A stretch of DNA of 64,000 nt from Roseateles aquatilis (GCF_002205645.1 NZ_NIOF01000001.1:992001-1056000), one strand, 5' to 3'; positions 53,300 to 62,345 are shown, counted from the stretch's first letter. Program-made: numbers and translations. The notes: generated from the letters alone by a model not told the origin.

Positions 53300-54247
53300 A
53301 TGCCGCGCGCGCTGTCTCTTCGTAGCTTTCTCCGCAAGATCGACGTCGGCTCGCTCGACCTGTTCGTGCTCGTCTGCGAGAGCGGCAGCATGGCGCGCGC
53401 GGCGGAATCGGGCCAGCTGGCGGCCTCGGCGATCAGCAAACGCATCGCCGAACTTGAAGCGCTTGCGCAGGCGCCGCTGCTAACGAGGCATGCGCGTGGC
53501 GTTCGGCCCACCGAGATCGGCGCGCTGCTCCTGGAGCATGCGCATGCGATCCTGATGTCCGTCGGAAATCTGCACATGGATCTGGCCGAGGTGGCTCAGG
53601 GCGTGCGCGGGAGAGTGCGCGTGTGCGCGAGCGCTTCCGCCGTCGAGCAGTTCTTGCCGGCTGACATCGCGAGCTTCCTGCGACGGCAGCCGGACATCCG
53701 CGTCGACCTGCGCCAGGCATCCAGCCGCATGGTGGCGCAGGCCGTCCACGAGGGCACGGCGGACGTCGGCGTCTGCGGCCCCAGCGACGGCGTGCTGGGG
53801 CTGGAGCACCGGCCCTACCGACAGGAGCATCTGGTGCTGGTGGTGCCACGGGGACACCCGCTGGCGCGGCTTCGGCGGGTGGACTACGCCCGAACACTGG
53901 AGTTCCCCCAGGTCGGGCTGCGTGACAGCAGCACCGTCCAGCAATCGCTGGCGCAGGAGGCGATCAGTACGCGGCGCGTGCTCCGTCGTCAGATCGAGGT
54001 GGACAGCCTCAGCGCGATGTGCCGAATGGTGGAGGCGGGACTGGGCATCGGCGTCATGCCTCAAGGCGCGTTTCGTGCCCTCGCCGATGTCACGCCGTTG
54101 CGGGCGATCCCCCTCGCGGATGCGTGGGCGCGGCGCGAGTTGAGGCTCTATGCACAGCGCTTCGCCGATCTGCCAGCGGTGGCCCGCAGATTCGTGGACC
54201 AGATCACGTCCGCCGAGTCCGCGTCGCCACAATCGCGCCCACCTTGA
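53300..54247 (+). CDS. LysR-type regulator
   Basis: A 315-residue LysR protein. The helix-turn-helix is in the first 65 residues (DLFVLVCESGSMARAAESGQLAASAISKRIAELEAL, cited by LAASAISKRIAELE). The effector domain follows from about residue 95 (GRVRVCASASAVEQFLPADI). It is divergent from the PyrE-like/amidohydrolase/GntR operon and is likely to control it together with GntR. The effector is unknown. Confidence 0.9.
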   Translation: MPRALSLRSFLRKIDVGSLDLFVLVCESGSMARAAESGQLAASAISKRIAELEALAQAPLLTRHARGVRPTEIGALLLEHAHAILMSVGNLHMDLAEVAQGVRGRVRVCASASAVEQFLPADIASFLRRQPDIRVDLRQASSRMVAQAVHEGTADVGVCGPSDGVLGLEHRPYRQEHLVLVVPRGHPLARLRRVDYARTLEFPQVGLRDSSTVQQSLAQEAISTRRVLRRQIEVDSLSAMCRMVEAGLGIGVMPQGAFRALADVTPLRAIPLADAWARRELRLYAQRFADLPAVARRFVDQITSAESASPQSRPP

Positions 54248-54318
54248 ACGCCTGCGTCCGGGGCGAGCTCGCGAATGGTCTTGACGCCATGGGGCACATC
54301 GACACCGCGGTCGCCGCG

Positions 54319-55257
54319 TCAGCCCTTCCGCTTCAGGCCTTCCGCCAGGTGATCGACGAGCGCCTTCAATCGTTGCGGCATGAAGCGCTGGCTCGGCAGC
54401 AGCGCATGCAGCGGCATCGGCCGTCCCACCCAGTCCGGCATCGCCGGGACCAACGCGCCGCTGGCCAGGCTGTCCCGGATGTCCAGCTCGCTCTTGTAGG
54501 TCAGGCCCCGCCCCTCCAGCGCCCACTGGTGCGCGACGCCGCCATCGTCCGCCGTGCGTCGCCCCTGCACCGTCACGTCCACCGGGGCGGCCTGCATAGC
54601 GTCCCGTTGCCAGAAGCGCCAGTCGCGCTCCAGCCGATCACCGATCTTGAAACGGATGCACTCGTGCCGCGTCAACTCGCCCGGGTGCGCGGGACGCCCG
54701 TGGCGCTTCAGGTACTCCGGCGACGCCACCAGCATCCGCCGTCCGTCATGCAACTTGCGCGCGACGAGCCGCGAGTCCGCCAGTTCGCCGTACCGCAGCG
54801 CCAGGTCGACCTCGTCGCGCACCACGTCCTGCAAGGCGTCGCCGACGTTGAGCTGCAGCTCGACACCCGGATGCAGGTCGAGGAATTCGTCCAGTAGCGG
54901 CAGCACCACGCGCCGCGTCAGGTCGCTCGACGAGCTGATGCGGATCCGCCCCCTCAACGCAGTCCCGCCGCGGCCCTTGCCCGACGCGACCTCGCCCTCC
55001 GACAGCAGCGCGATGCCTTCGTCCAGCAGCTCCAGCGCGCGCTGCGCATAGTCGCGCAAGCGCTCGCCGGCCGGCGTCAGGCGCAAGGCGCGCGTGCTGC
55101 GCTCGGCCAGCCGCACGCCCAGCCGCGCCTCCAGCTTCTTCAGCATCGCGCTGGCCGCCGCGGGCGTGGTGCCCATCTCCCGCGACGCGGCGGTCAGGCT
55201 GCCGCCCCGCGCGCACTCGATCAGCAGCCGCAGCTCCGCGATGTTCTCGACTTCCAT
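54319..55257 (-). CDS. LysR-type regulator
   Basis: A 312-residue LysR protein. The helix-turn-helix reads GSLTAASREMGTTPAAASAMLKKLEARLGV in residues 18-47, and the effector-binding domain starts at about 95. It is divergent from the alcohol-dehydrogenase-family gene with three TTCAA/TTGAA half-sites between them. Regulation of that gene is the simplest reading. Confidence 0.9.
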   Translation of the reverse strand: MEVENIAELRLLIECARGGSLTAASREMGTTPAAASAMLKKLEARLGVRLAERSTRALRLTPAGERLRDYAQRALELLDEGIALLSEGEVASGKGRGGTALRGRIRISSSSDLTRRVVLPLLDEFLDLHPGVELQLNVGDALQDVVRDEVDLALRYGELADSRLVARKLHDGRRMLVASPEYLKRHGRPAHPGELTRHECIRFKIGDRLERDWRFWQRDAMQAAPVDVTVQGRRTADDGGVAHQWALEGRGLTYKSELDIRDSLASGALVPAMPDWVGRPMPLHALLPSQRFMPQRLKALVDHLAEGLKRKG

Positions 55258-55295
55258 CGACGACTTCTCCTGTCTATGGCCCGGCCCGGGCGATC

Positions 55296-55328
55296 TTCAA
55301 GCAACGATTGAAACTGATAGCAATTCAA
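55296..55328. promoter_or_regulatory. TTCAA-N7-TTGAA-N11-TTCAA half-site array
   Basis: Three alternating inverted half-sites lie between the LysR gene and the oxidoreductase gene. The spacing is suggestive of a tetrameric LysR operator (recognition and activation sites). Nothing else explains the array. Confidence 0.45.
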
Positions 55329-55444
55329 CTCGCTTCATTGATTCTGCCGGAGCGCGCAACATCCGTCCCATTGCACTCAGCCTCACGCCGTCCCGGTTGC
55401 CCCGCGGATGCATCCTTCGAATCCATCCTGCTCAAGGAGTTCCC

Positions 55445-56482
55445 ATGAAAGCCGTCGGCTACTTCAAGTCCCTGCCCCTCACCGAATCCGAGTCGCTGCT
55501 CGACCTGGAACTGCCGATGCCCTCGCCCGCTCCGAAGGACCTGCTGGTCGAGGTCTCGGCCGTGGCCGTCAATCCGGTGGACACCAAGGTCCGCGTGCGC
55601 CGCGCCAGCGCCGACGGCACCACGCCGGTGATCCTGGGCTGGGATGCGGTCGGCACCGTCCGCGCCATCGGGCCGGAAGTCACCGGCTTCGCCGTCGGCG
55701 ATCGGGTCTGGTATGCCGGCGACATCACCCGGCCAGGCAGCAACGCGCAGTTCCAATGCGTCGACCACCGCATCGCCGCCCGGGCGCCGACGTCGATCGG
55801 CGACGCCGAGGCCGCCGCGCTGCCGCTGACCGCGATCACCGCCTGGGAGCTGCTGTTCGACCGCCTGCAGGTGCAGCAGCAGCCGGAGCGCCCGGTCGCC
55901 CTGCTGGTGACCGGCGCGGCCGGCGGGGTCGGCTCGATCCTGGTCCAGCTGGCGCGTCGGCATGAGCACCTGACCGTCATCGGCACCAGCTCGGATCCCG
56001 ACGGCGAGGGCGGCACGTGGCTGCACGGCCTCGGCGCCCATCACGTGATCAACCACCGCGAGCCGATCGCGCCGCAGATCACGAAGCTCCAGCAGCAACA
56101 TGGCGTGCCGCCGCTGCGTTACGTCACCAGCCTGACCCACACGCCGCAGCACTTCAAGGACTTCGTCGACGCGCTCGAGCCGCAAGGCAAGCTGGCGATG
56201 ATCGACGACTTCGGCCCGGCCGACCTGGACGTGATGGCGCTGAAGGGCAAGTCGCTGTCGCTGCACTGGGAGCTGATGTTCACCCGCAGCATGCACGCCA
56301 CGCACGACATCGCCGCCCAGGGTCGCCTGCTGGCGCAGGTCGCGCAGGCGGTGGACGCCGGCCACGTCCGCACGACGCTGGCCGAGGTCGTCGGCCCCAT
56401 CGATGCGGCGACGCTCAAACGCGCCCATGCGCTGCAGGAAAGCCAGCGCCAACGCGGCAAGCTGGTGCTGCTGGGCTTCTGA
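55445..56482 (+). CDS. Zinc-type alcohol dehydrogenase-like (quinone reductase) protein
   Basis: A 345-residue medium-chain dehydrogenase/reductase of the 'zinc-binding alcohol dehydrogenase' group. The Rossmann fold has LLVTGAAGGVGSILVQLARR. The catalytic-domain LEVSAVAVNPVDTKVR-like (LLVEVSAVAVNPVDTKVRVR) is typical of NADPH:quinone reductases. Despite the family name, no full Cys/His zinc site is seen. Substrate is unknown. GGAG lies upstream of the start, and a strong terminator follows. Confidence 0.9.
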   Translation: MKAVGYFKSLPLTESESLLDLELPMPSPAPKDLLVEVSAVAVNPVDTKVRVRRASADGTTPVILGWDAVGTVRAIGPEVTGFAVGDRVWYAGDITRPGSNAQFQCVDHRIAARAPTSIGDAEAAALPLTAITAWELLFDRLQVQQQPERPVALLVTGAAGGVGSILVQLARRHEHLTVIGTSSDPDGEGGTWLHGLGAHHVINHREPIAPQITKLQQQHGVPPLRYVTSLTHTPQHFKDFVDALEPQGKLAMIDDFGPADLDVMALKGKSLSLHWELMFTRSMHATHDIAAQGRLLAQVAQAVDAGHVRTTLAEVVGPIDAATLKRAHALQESQRQRGKLVLLGF

Positions 56483-56549
56483 CGCCAGGCGGTCTTCGGC
56501 GCCTGTTGCGCGCAGACCGCACCGCCCGGCCACGTTCGTGACGACTTAC

Positions 56550-56581
56550 CGCCCCGGCCCGCCCGGGGCGTCTTCTTTTCT
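56550..56581 (+). terminator. Terminator of the oxidoreductase gene
   Basis: CGCCCCGG pairs with CCGGGGCG (loop CCCGC), followed by TCTTCTTTTCT. It is 68 bases after the stop. Confidence 0.85.
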
Positions 56582-56671
56582 GGAAGCTCGGGAAAACCTC
56601 AGTGCGCGACAGCTCCGCGCAGGCGATACCTCCGGCCTCGACTCGACAACAGCAAAGAAGCGAGGGACCGG

Positions 56672-57700
56672 ATGATCGCCAAGCATGTCTGCCTCCAACG
56701 AACCGGCCAGGGAGCCGCCCGTCGACTGGGCCGAGGCCTGTCGGTCCTGCTGACCGCCGCGGCGCTGCTCGGCGCCGCCGCCAGCGCCACCGCCGCCACC
56801 ATCGGCGTCATCCTGCCGGCCACCTACCCCAGCGCCGAGCAGGCCGAGCAGCTCAAGCTCGGCATGACGCTGGCGCTCAAGACCTGGCCCGGCGGCGCGG
56901 TGCCGACCGTGGTCTACAAGGACAGCGGCTGCGACGCCCGCAAGGCCGAGGCCGCTTCGCGCGAGCTGATCCAGGCCAAGGTCGACGTCGTGCTGGGCAA
57001 CTGGTGCGAGATCAACGCCGGCGCGGACGCGCTGCGCGCGGCGGGCATCCCCTTCATCTCCAGCAACGCCGAGCGCGTGAAGGACCAGGACCTGCAACTG
57101 CAACTGGGCCGCATCGAGCTCAACGCCGCCGACCGCATCGCGGCCGGCCTGCGCCGCGAGACCGGCTTGCGCATCAGCGCGCGCACCTCCTGCTGGATGG
57201 ACTTCGACGCGACGCTGTCCGATCGCGTCGACGCGGTGCTCTGCCCGGTGCTGACCGTGGACAAGAGCCGCTGGGACCAGATCGCCAACACCTACGGCGC
57301 GGCCTTCCGCAAGCCGTTCACCACGTCCTCCGCCCGCGGCTACGCGGCGATGGAGGTGGCGCTCAACTACCTGCGCCGCGCCAAAGGCGCCAAGCCGGCG
57401 GTGGCGTTGAAAGACATCCAGTCGATGACGACCTTGCTCGGCCCGCTGCCCGCGGCCGACGCACCGACTTCGGCCAATGCGCTGCAACTGGTCTTCGCGC
57501 CGCGGCTGCCCAAGCTCAACGCGCAGCAGACGCAGACGCTGGACAAGCTGGTCAAGACCAAGGGCTGCGCCTGTCCGGGCGGCACCTTGCGCAACGGCTG
57601 CCCGAAGGATTCAGGCCCGTGGGGCGAGCTGCCCTTCGTCGTGCGCGGCGGCGGCACGCCCGCGGCCTGCGCGAAGGCGATCGGGCTGCTGGAGCTCTGA
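56672..57700 (+). CDS. Orphan periplasmic binding protein
   Basis: A 342-residue type-I periplasmic-binding-fold protein with a signal peptide ending near ATA-ATIGV. Segments ATIGVILPATYPSAEQAE and DVVLGNWCEINAGADALRAA fit a branched-chain-type binding protein. No permease or ATPase gene is near. A cysteine-rich end (KTKGCACPGGTLRNGCPKDS) is unusual and could hold disulfides. The ATG at 56672 starts directly into a charged signal peptide n-region. Confidence 0.75.
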   Translation: MIAKHVCLQRTGQGAARRLGRGLSVLLTAAALLGAAASATAATIGVILPATYPSAEQAEQLKLGMTLALKTWPGGAVPTVVYKDSGCDARKAEAASRELIQAKVDVVLGNWCEINAGADALRAAGIPFISSNAERVKDQDLQLQLGRIELNAADRIAAGLRRETGLRISARTSCWMDFDATLSDRVDAVLCPVLTVDKSRWDQIANTYGAAFRKPFTTSSARGYAAMEVALNYLRRAKGAKPAVALKDIQSMTTLLGPLPAADAPTSANALQLVFAPRLPKLNAQQTQTLDKLVKTKGCACPGGTLRNGCPKDSGPWGELPFVVRGGGTPAACAKAIGLLEL

Positions 57701-57703
57701 AGC

Positions 57704-57739
57704 CGGCGACGCCGGACGTGCGAACGCCCGGCGTCGCCG
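57704..57739. terminator. 12-bp inverted repeat after the orphan binding protein
   Basis: CGGCGACGCCGG and CCGGCGTCGCCG form a perfect stem with a 12-base loop. There is no U tract. It is followed at once by a tandem repeat and then the convergent gene. Confidence 0.55.
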
Positions 57740-57740
57740 C

Positions 57741-57785
57741 GATCGGTTGATCGGTTGATCGGTTGATCGGTTGATCGGTTGATCG
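57741..57785. repeat. GATCGGTT octamer tandem repeat (5.6 copies)
   Basis: Five complete GATCGGTT units and a partial sixth lie between convergent genes. The array may slip in copy number. It does not touch a coding sequence. Confidence 0.9.
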
Positions 57786-57811
57786 CGACGGCACCGCGGC
57801 AGCGGCGCCGC

Positions 57812-58912
57812 TCAGGCCAGGACGAAGATGACCACGGTCATCACGGCGAGCACCAGCAAGAACAGCGCGAGGCGGGTCGGCCACTCGACATCGCTGCCGC
57901 GCCGGAACGCATCGTCATCGACGTGGAGGCCGATCGCGCGCAGCGCCGTGATGATCAGCCAGTCCAGCGGCCACGGCAGCCACCGGTCATCCTCGTCGTC
58001 GCGGCTGAAGGACGGCCACTCGCCGCGCCGCGCCTGCGACTCCTGCTTGTACTGGGCGGCGAGCCGCGCCTGACGTTCTCCCCCGTACAGCGCCTCGGCG
58101 TCGCGCCAGTCGCGCTCCAGGGAGTCCAGCAGCGGTTCCAGGTCCGCCATCGACGGCACCACGAGCGTGTGATGGCACTGCCCGCAGCGCGTGTCCTTGC
58201 CGGGGTTCATCGGCGCGCCGCAGCCCCGGCAGGCCCAGGCCAGCGGCCGCCCGCCGCTGGGCGCCAGCAGCGGCTCCGTCGGCGAGCGCATGCGCAGCGC
58301 GTGCGCCAGCCGCGGCAGGTCGATCATCAGCAGCGGGCTCTTGCACCAGGCGCAGTGCTCGCCCTTGCCGTCGCTGGGGCCGCCGCAATTCAGGCACAGC
58401 AGCTGTCGCTTCTCGGCCATCAGCGCGCCGCGCTCGGCCGGCAGCAGCGGACGGATCAGGCCGCGCTCGGCCAGCATGCCCGCCTGGCTGTGCAGATGGC
58501 CGCCGCAGGCGACGCACTCCAGCGCCGGGAAGCGGCCGAAGCGCGACAGGTTGCTCACCTGCTTCAGCGGCACGCGGCACAGCGGGCAGGCGCGTCGTTC
58601 CTGATGCGGCGGGTCGGGTCGATGGTGGTGATGCAGCTCGCGCAGCAGCCGGATCCAGGCCAGACCGGACAACTGCACCGATTCGCGCGCGTCGAACCAC
58701 ACCAGGCCGCACGGGCCGCAATGGTCCACGTCCACCGTCGCCGGCGCATGGTGCCCCGGCAGGACAAGATGCCGCATCGGTGCGCGGCACTGCGGGCAAT
58801 CGATGGCCGCGCCCGGCCGCGCCGGCACGGACCGCTCGCGCGCCGGGTCGGGGACGGTGTCCTGGAAGTCGACCATCGGATCGGGTCCGGAGACGCTGGA
58901 GGACGATGACAT
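57812..58912 (-). CDS. Multi-zinc-ribbon tail-anchored protein
   Basis: A 366-residue protein with eight CxxC pairs: C39/C42, C65/C68, C109/C112, C133/C136, C173/C176, C187/C190, C228/C231 and C243/C246. These make four probable zinc ribbons. An acidic stretch (SRDDEDDRWLPWP) and a C-terminal hydrophobic helix (about 348-366) follow. Zinc ribbons of the zf-TFIIB type occur in small proteins, but four in one tail-anchored chain is not a family I know. The start at 58912 (MSSSSSVSG) is chosen by position; the first ribbon begins at residue 39. Function unknown. Confidence 0.75.
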   Translation of the reverse strand: MSSSSSVSGPDPMVDFQDTVPDPARERSVPARPGAAIDCPQCRAPMRHLVLPGHHAPATVDVDHCGPCGLVWFDARESVQLSGLAWIRLLRELHHHHRPDPPHQERRACPLCRVPLKQVSNLSRFGRFPALECVACGGHLHSQAGMLAERGLIRPLLPAERGALMAEKRQLLCLNCGGPSDGKGEHCAWCKSPLLMIDLPRLAHALRMRSPTEPLLAPSGGRPLAWACRGCGAPMNPGKDTRCGQCHHTLVVPSMADLEPLLDSLERDWRDAEALYGGERQARLAAQYKQESQARRGEWPSFSRDDEDDRWLPWPLDWLIITALRAIGLHVDDDAFRRGSDVEWPTRLALFLLVLAVMTVVIFVLA

Positions 58913-59062
58913 GGCCGGCGATTCTCGGCCACGCCCCGCGCGCGCCGGGAGGTCACGGCCGTTCAGGTCGACGTCAGCGTGACGGCTGACACGCATCCTA
59001 TAGTCCGACTCTTGAGGGGCGGTCGACGCCGCGTCCCCGCCCTCCGACGACAAGGAACGCCC

Positions 59063-59803
59063 ATGGTCAAGAAGCAACAGAAGACGGCCGCCCGCAAGCA
59101 AGGCCGCGCGGGGGATGCCTCACGAGCCGCCCCGCCCGCCGATCAGAACGAGAGCCCGTTCGCGCGGCAGGTGAAGGATTCGGCGCAGCAGATCTGGTCC
59201 GCTGGGTTGGCCGCGTTCGCGAAGGCGCAGGGCCAAGGCGGCACGGTCGTCGACACCCTCGCGGACCAGGCCGCGACACTGCATCCCAAGACGAAGACGA
59301 AGACGAAGCCGGCGAAAACACGCCCGGCGCAAGCGCAGTTGGACGAGGTCGCGCACCGCATCAGCGACATGGCCGGCGAGGTCGGCACCCGCGCGGGCCC
59401 GCATTGGGACAAGCTGGAATCGATCTTCGAGGACCGCGTCGCCCGCGCGCTCGCCCGCTTGGGCATGCCGACCGCGAAGGACCTGGCCCAGTTGTCGGCG
59501 CGCGTGCAGACGTTGACCGAGGAGGTCGCGGCACTGCGCCAGGCGTCCCGCCTCCCCGCCGCCGCGTCCGACGCGAAAGCCCCGGCAACTGCGGACGCCA
59601 GAAAGGCAGCCCCCGTCGTCAAGGCGGCCAAGGCGCCGGCGAAGGTCGCGAAGGCGTCCGGCACGGGCCCCAAGGCGGCCAAGCAGGCCGGCGCGAAGGA
59701 AACCGCCAGGAAAGCCTCGAAGCGCGTCGCGAAAAAACTCGCGAAGAAGCATGACAAGACGCCCGTGACCAAGACCGCCCGAACCCGCCTTCAGGTCGCA
59801 TAG
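59063..59803 (+). CDS. Phasin-family PHA granule-associated protein (PhaF-like)
   Basis: A 246-residue protein with a phasin domain (about residues 30-145: FARQVKDSAQQIWSAGLAAFAKAQ, and IFEDRVARALARLGMPT) that coats polyhydroxyalkanoate granules. The C-terminal third is a histone-H1-like Lys/Ala tract (KAAKAPAKVAKASG; KASKRVAKKLAKKHDK), as in PhaF, which ties granules to DNA. A KTKTKTK run lies near residue 75. AAGGA precedes the ATG. No pha synthase genes are near. Confidence 0.88.
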   Translation: MVKKQQKTAARKQGRAGDASRAAPPADQNESPFARQVKDSAQQIWSAGLAAFAKAQGQGGTVVDTLADQAATLHPKTKTKTKPAKTRPAQAQLDEVAHRISDMAGEVGTRAGPHWDKLESIFEDRVARALARLGMPTAKDLAQLSARVQTLTEEVAALRQASRLPAAASDAKAPATADARKAAPVVKAAKAPAKVAKASGTGPKAAKQAGAKETARKASKRVAKKLAKKHDKTPVTKTARTRLQVA

Positions 59804-59959
59804 CGCCCACGCCCCCGGCCGCGGCGTGCGGTCGTTCACGAAGTACCGCGCGCTCCCCATCGGCCAGGGGGATGGCATCGGTCGGACGGTCTCGAACAAT
59901 TCGTCACATGCGCAGAGCCACCGTGCTCTGACTCCCCGCAGACGAACCGAGACCTCCCC

Positions 59960-60553
59960 ATGAAGCGCCTGATCGCCGCCGCCCTCTTCGCCGCCCCGCT
60001 GTTCGCGATGGCCGCGCCCGTCAACCTGCTGACCAACGGCAGCTTCGAGTCGACCGTCGTCGGCAGCGGCAGCTACACGATCGTGAACAGCACCGCCGGC
60101 TGGACTGTCGGACCGAACGGTCTGGAGATCCGCAACAACGTCGCCGGCAGCGCGTTCGACGGCGTCAACTTCGTCGAGCTGGACACCACCGCCAACAGCT
60201 GGATCAGCCAGACGCTGAACACCGTGTTCGGCGCGACCTACACGATGAGCTTCGCCTACGCCAACCGCCCGGACCAGCTCGGCGCCGCGAGCAACGGCCT
60301 GTCCTGGAGCATCGGCAGCCTGAGCGGCCTGGTGGGCAACAACACCAACACGACCTGGCAGACCTTCACCACGACTTTCACCGGCACCGGCAGCCCGATG
60401 ACGCTGAAGTTCGCCGCCGCCGGCATCAGCGATTCCTACGGCACCTCGCTGGACAAGGTCAGCGTCACCGCCGTGCCGGAACCCGAAAGCCTGGCGCTGC
60501 TGCTGGCCGGCCTGGGTGCGATGGGCGTCGTGCTGCGCCGCCGCAAGGCCTGA
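59960..60553 (+). CDS. PEP-CTERM sorting-signal protein
   Basis: A 197-residue exported protein with a signal peptide (MKRLIAAALFAAPLFAMA) and a beta-rich middle with many Asn/Thr/Ser residues (LLTNGSFEST, NNTNTTWQTFTTTFTG). The C-terminal PEP-CTERM signal is VPEPESLALLLAGLGAMG followed by VVLRRRKA. Such proteins are processed by exosortase EpsH-type enzymes and released or kept with exopolysaccharide. The DUF642-like fold of the middle (NGSFES, FVELDTT) is possible. The exosortase gene is not in the window. Confidence 0.9.
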   Translation: MKRLIAAALFAAPLFAMAAPVNLLTNGSFESTVVGSGSYTIVNSTAGWTVGPNGLEIRNNVAGSAFDGVNFVELDTTANSWISQTLNTVFGATYTMSFAYANRPDQLGAASNGLSWSIGSLSGLVGNNTNTTWQTFTTTFTGTGSPMTLKFAAAGISDSYGTSLDKVSVTAVPEPESLALLLAGLGAMGVVLRRRKA

Positions 60554-60845
60554 CCCCGGGCGGACCGGCGCCGACCCAGCGGGCCGGCGCCAGGATGCAC
60601 GATCGATGCACCAGCTCGGCGCCGAGCTCGGCAAGCCGGATTCGCAGACGAAGTCGGAAAGACTCGTTGGGAGCGTCGTGGGTAGAGACCGCGGACGCTG
60701 AAGGAAGAAGGGCACCCCTGGCGGGGTGCCCTTTCTCCTTGCGCGGACTCGTCGAGACGCGGGTTCGTCGAGCCGCAGTCCCGTCGCACCGTGCGACCGT
60801 CGCGTCGCATGCCGGCCGCGAAGCGCCGGCACGGACGCCAGGACC
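60554..60845. other. Gap between PEP-CTERM and carboxypeptidase genes
   Basis: This 292-base stretch between convergent genes has the 14-bp palindrome GCTCGGCGCCGAGC (60614-60627) and the terminator at 60708-60737. No gene was seen. Confidence 0.5.
60708..60737 (+). terminator. Strong rho-independent terminator
   Basis: AAGGGCACCCC pairs with GGGGTGCCCTT (loop TGGC) in a perfect 11-bp stem followed by TCTCCTT. It probably ends the PEP-CTERM transcript; the A/T ends also allow the opposite direction for the carboxypeptidase gene. Confidence 0.88.
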
Positions 60846-62345
60846 TCAACCGAGGTAGCGCGATTCCAGATGGCGGCGGAAGTGCGCCGGGTTCAGCGCC
60901 TCGCCGCTGGCGCGGCGCACCAGTTCAGGCGTTTCCCAGCGGCTGCCTTGCGACCAGACCCGATCGCGCAACCAGTCGAAGACCGGCGCCAGCTCGCCGC
61001 GAGCGATGTCGGCGTCCAGCGTGGGCCGCTCGCGGCGCATCGCCGCGAACCATTGCGCCGCGTACATCGCGCCCAGCGTGTAGCAGGGGAAGTAGCCGAA
61101 CAGGCCCGCGCCCCAATGCACGTCCTGCATCGGTCCATCCTTGTAGTTGCCACGCGTGTCCAGGCCCAGCAGCTCCTGCATCTTGGCGTCCCACAGCGCG
61201 GGGATGTCCTCGACCTCGATCTGGCCCTCGATCAGCGGGCGCTCGATCTCGTAGCGCAGGATCACGTGCGCGGGATAGGTCACCTCGTCCGCGTCGACCC
61301 GGATGTAGCCCGGCGCGACACGCGTCATCAGCCGGTTGAGGTTTTCCGCCGAGAAGCCGCGCTGATGGCCCAGGTGACGCTCCACCAGCGGCTGCAGCAG
61401 GCCGGCGAAACCGGGGTGCGCGGCCAGTTGCATCTCGAAGGACAGGCTCTGGCTCTCGTGCAGGCCCATCGAGCGCGCGTTGGCGATCGGCAGGCCGAGC
61501 CATTCGCGCGGCAGGTTCTGTTCGTAGCGGCCGTGGCCGGTCTCGTGGATGGTGCCGGTCAGGCTCTGCAGGAAGCTGTCGTCGCGGTAACGCGTCGTCA
61601 TGCGGACGTCCTCGGGCACGCCGCCGCAGAACGGATGGGCGCTTTCGTCAAGCCGGCCGGCCTCGAAGTCGAAGCCCAGCAGCTTCATCGCGTCCAGGCC
61701 CAGCGCGCGTTGCGCCGTCGCGGGGAACGGCCCCTGCGGGTGGATCACACTGTCGTCGGCCTGACGCGCCATCACCTGCTGGATCAGGCCGGGCAACCAC
61801 TGGCGCAGCTCACCGAAGACACGGTCCACCTCGGCGGCGCGCATGCCCGGCTCGTACTGGTCGAGCAGTGCGTCGTAGCGGCTCAGGCCGGTGTCCTCGG
61901 ACAGCAGGCGGGCCTCCTCGCGGGCGTGGCGCACGACAGGCCGCAGGTTCTCCACATACCCGGCCCAGTCGTTGGCGCCGCGCTGGCTGCGCCAGGCGTG
62001 CTCGCAATGGGAATTGGCCAGCGACTTGGCCTCGACCAGGCTCTGTGGCAACGCGTTGGCCGCGCGCCAGACCCGGCGCATCTCCCGCAGCGACGCGCGC
62101 TGGAAGTCGTCGAGCGGCTCCTGCTCCGCGCCGTCCAGCAGTTGCCGCAGCTCCGGATCGGTGGCGAGCTGATGGATCAGCCCGCCCATCTCCGCGAGGG
62201 CTTCCGCCCGCGCCTGGGCGCCGCGCGCGGGCATGAACGCGGACTGATCCCAGGACGCGATCGATTGCAGGTGATTGAGACGGTGCAGACGCTGGTGACG
62301 CTGGCACAGGGCCTCGTAGGCCGGGGTGGTGGCGAGGATGCTCAT
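60846..62345 (-). CDS. M32-family metallocarboxypeptidase
   Basis: A 499-residue carboxypeptidase of the Taq/Pfu type. It removes C-terminal residues broadly and uses a metal bound by HEXXH, here IHETGHGRYEQ. The long helical N-terminal half (LNHLQSIASWDQSAFMPARG) and the segment DVRMTTRYRDDSFLQSL are typical, as is the third ligand region MGLHESQSL. AGGAG precedes the ATG at 62345. It stands alone between convergent and co-oriented neighbours. Confidence 0.94.
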   Translation of the reverse strand: MSILATTPAYEALCQRHQRLHRLNHLQSIASWDQSAFMPARGAQARAEALAEMGGLIHQLATDPELRQLLDGAEQEPLDDFQRASLREMRRVWRAANALPQSLVEAKSLANSHCEHAWRSQRGANDWAGYVENLRPVVRHAREEARLLSEDTGLSRYDALLDQYEPGMRAAEVDRVFGELRQWLPGLIQQVMARQADDSVIHPQGPFPATAQRALGLDAMKLLGFDFEAGRLDESAHPFCGGVPEDVRMTTRYRDDSFLQSLTGTIHETGHGRYEQNLPREWLGLPIANARSMGLHESQSLSFEMQLAAHPGFAGLLQPLVERHLGHQRGFSAENLNRLMTRVAPGYIRVDADEVTYPAHVILRYEIERPLIEGQIEVEDIPALWDAKMQELLGLDTRGNYKDGPMQDVHWGAGLFGYFPCYTLGAMYAAQWFAAMRRERPTLDADIARGELAPVFDWLRDRVWSQGSRWETPELVRRASGEALNPAHFRRHLESRYLG

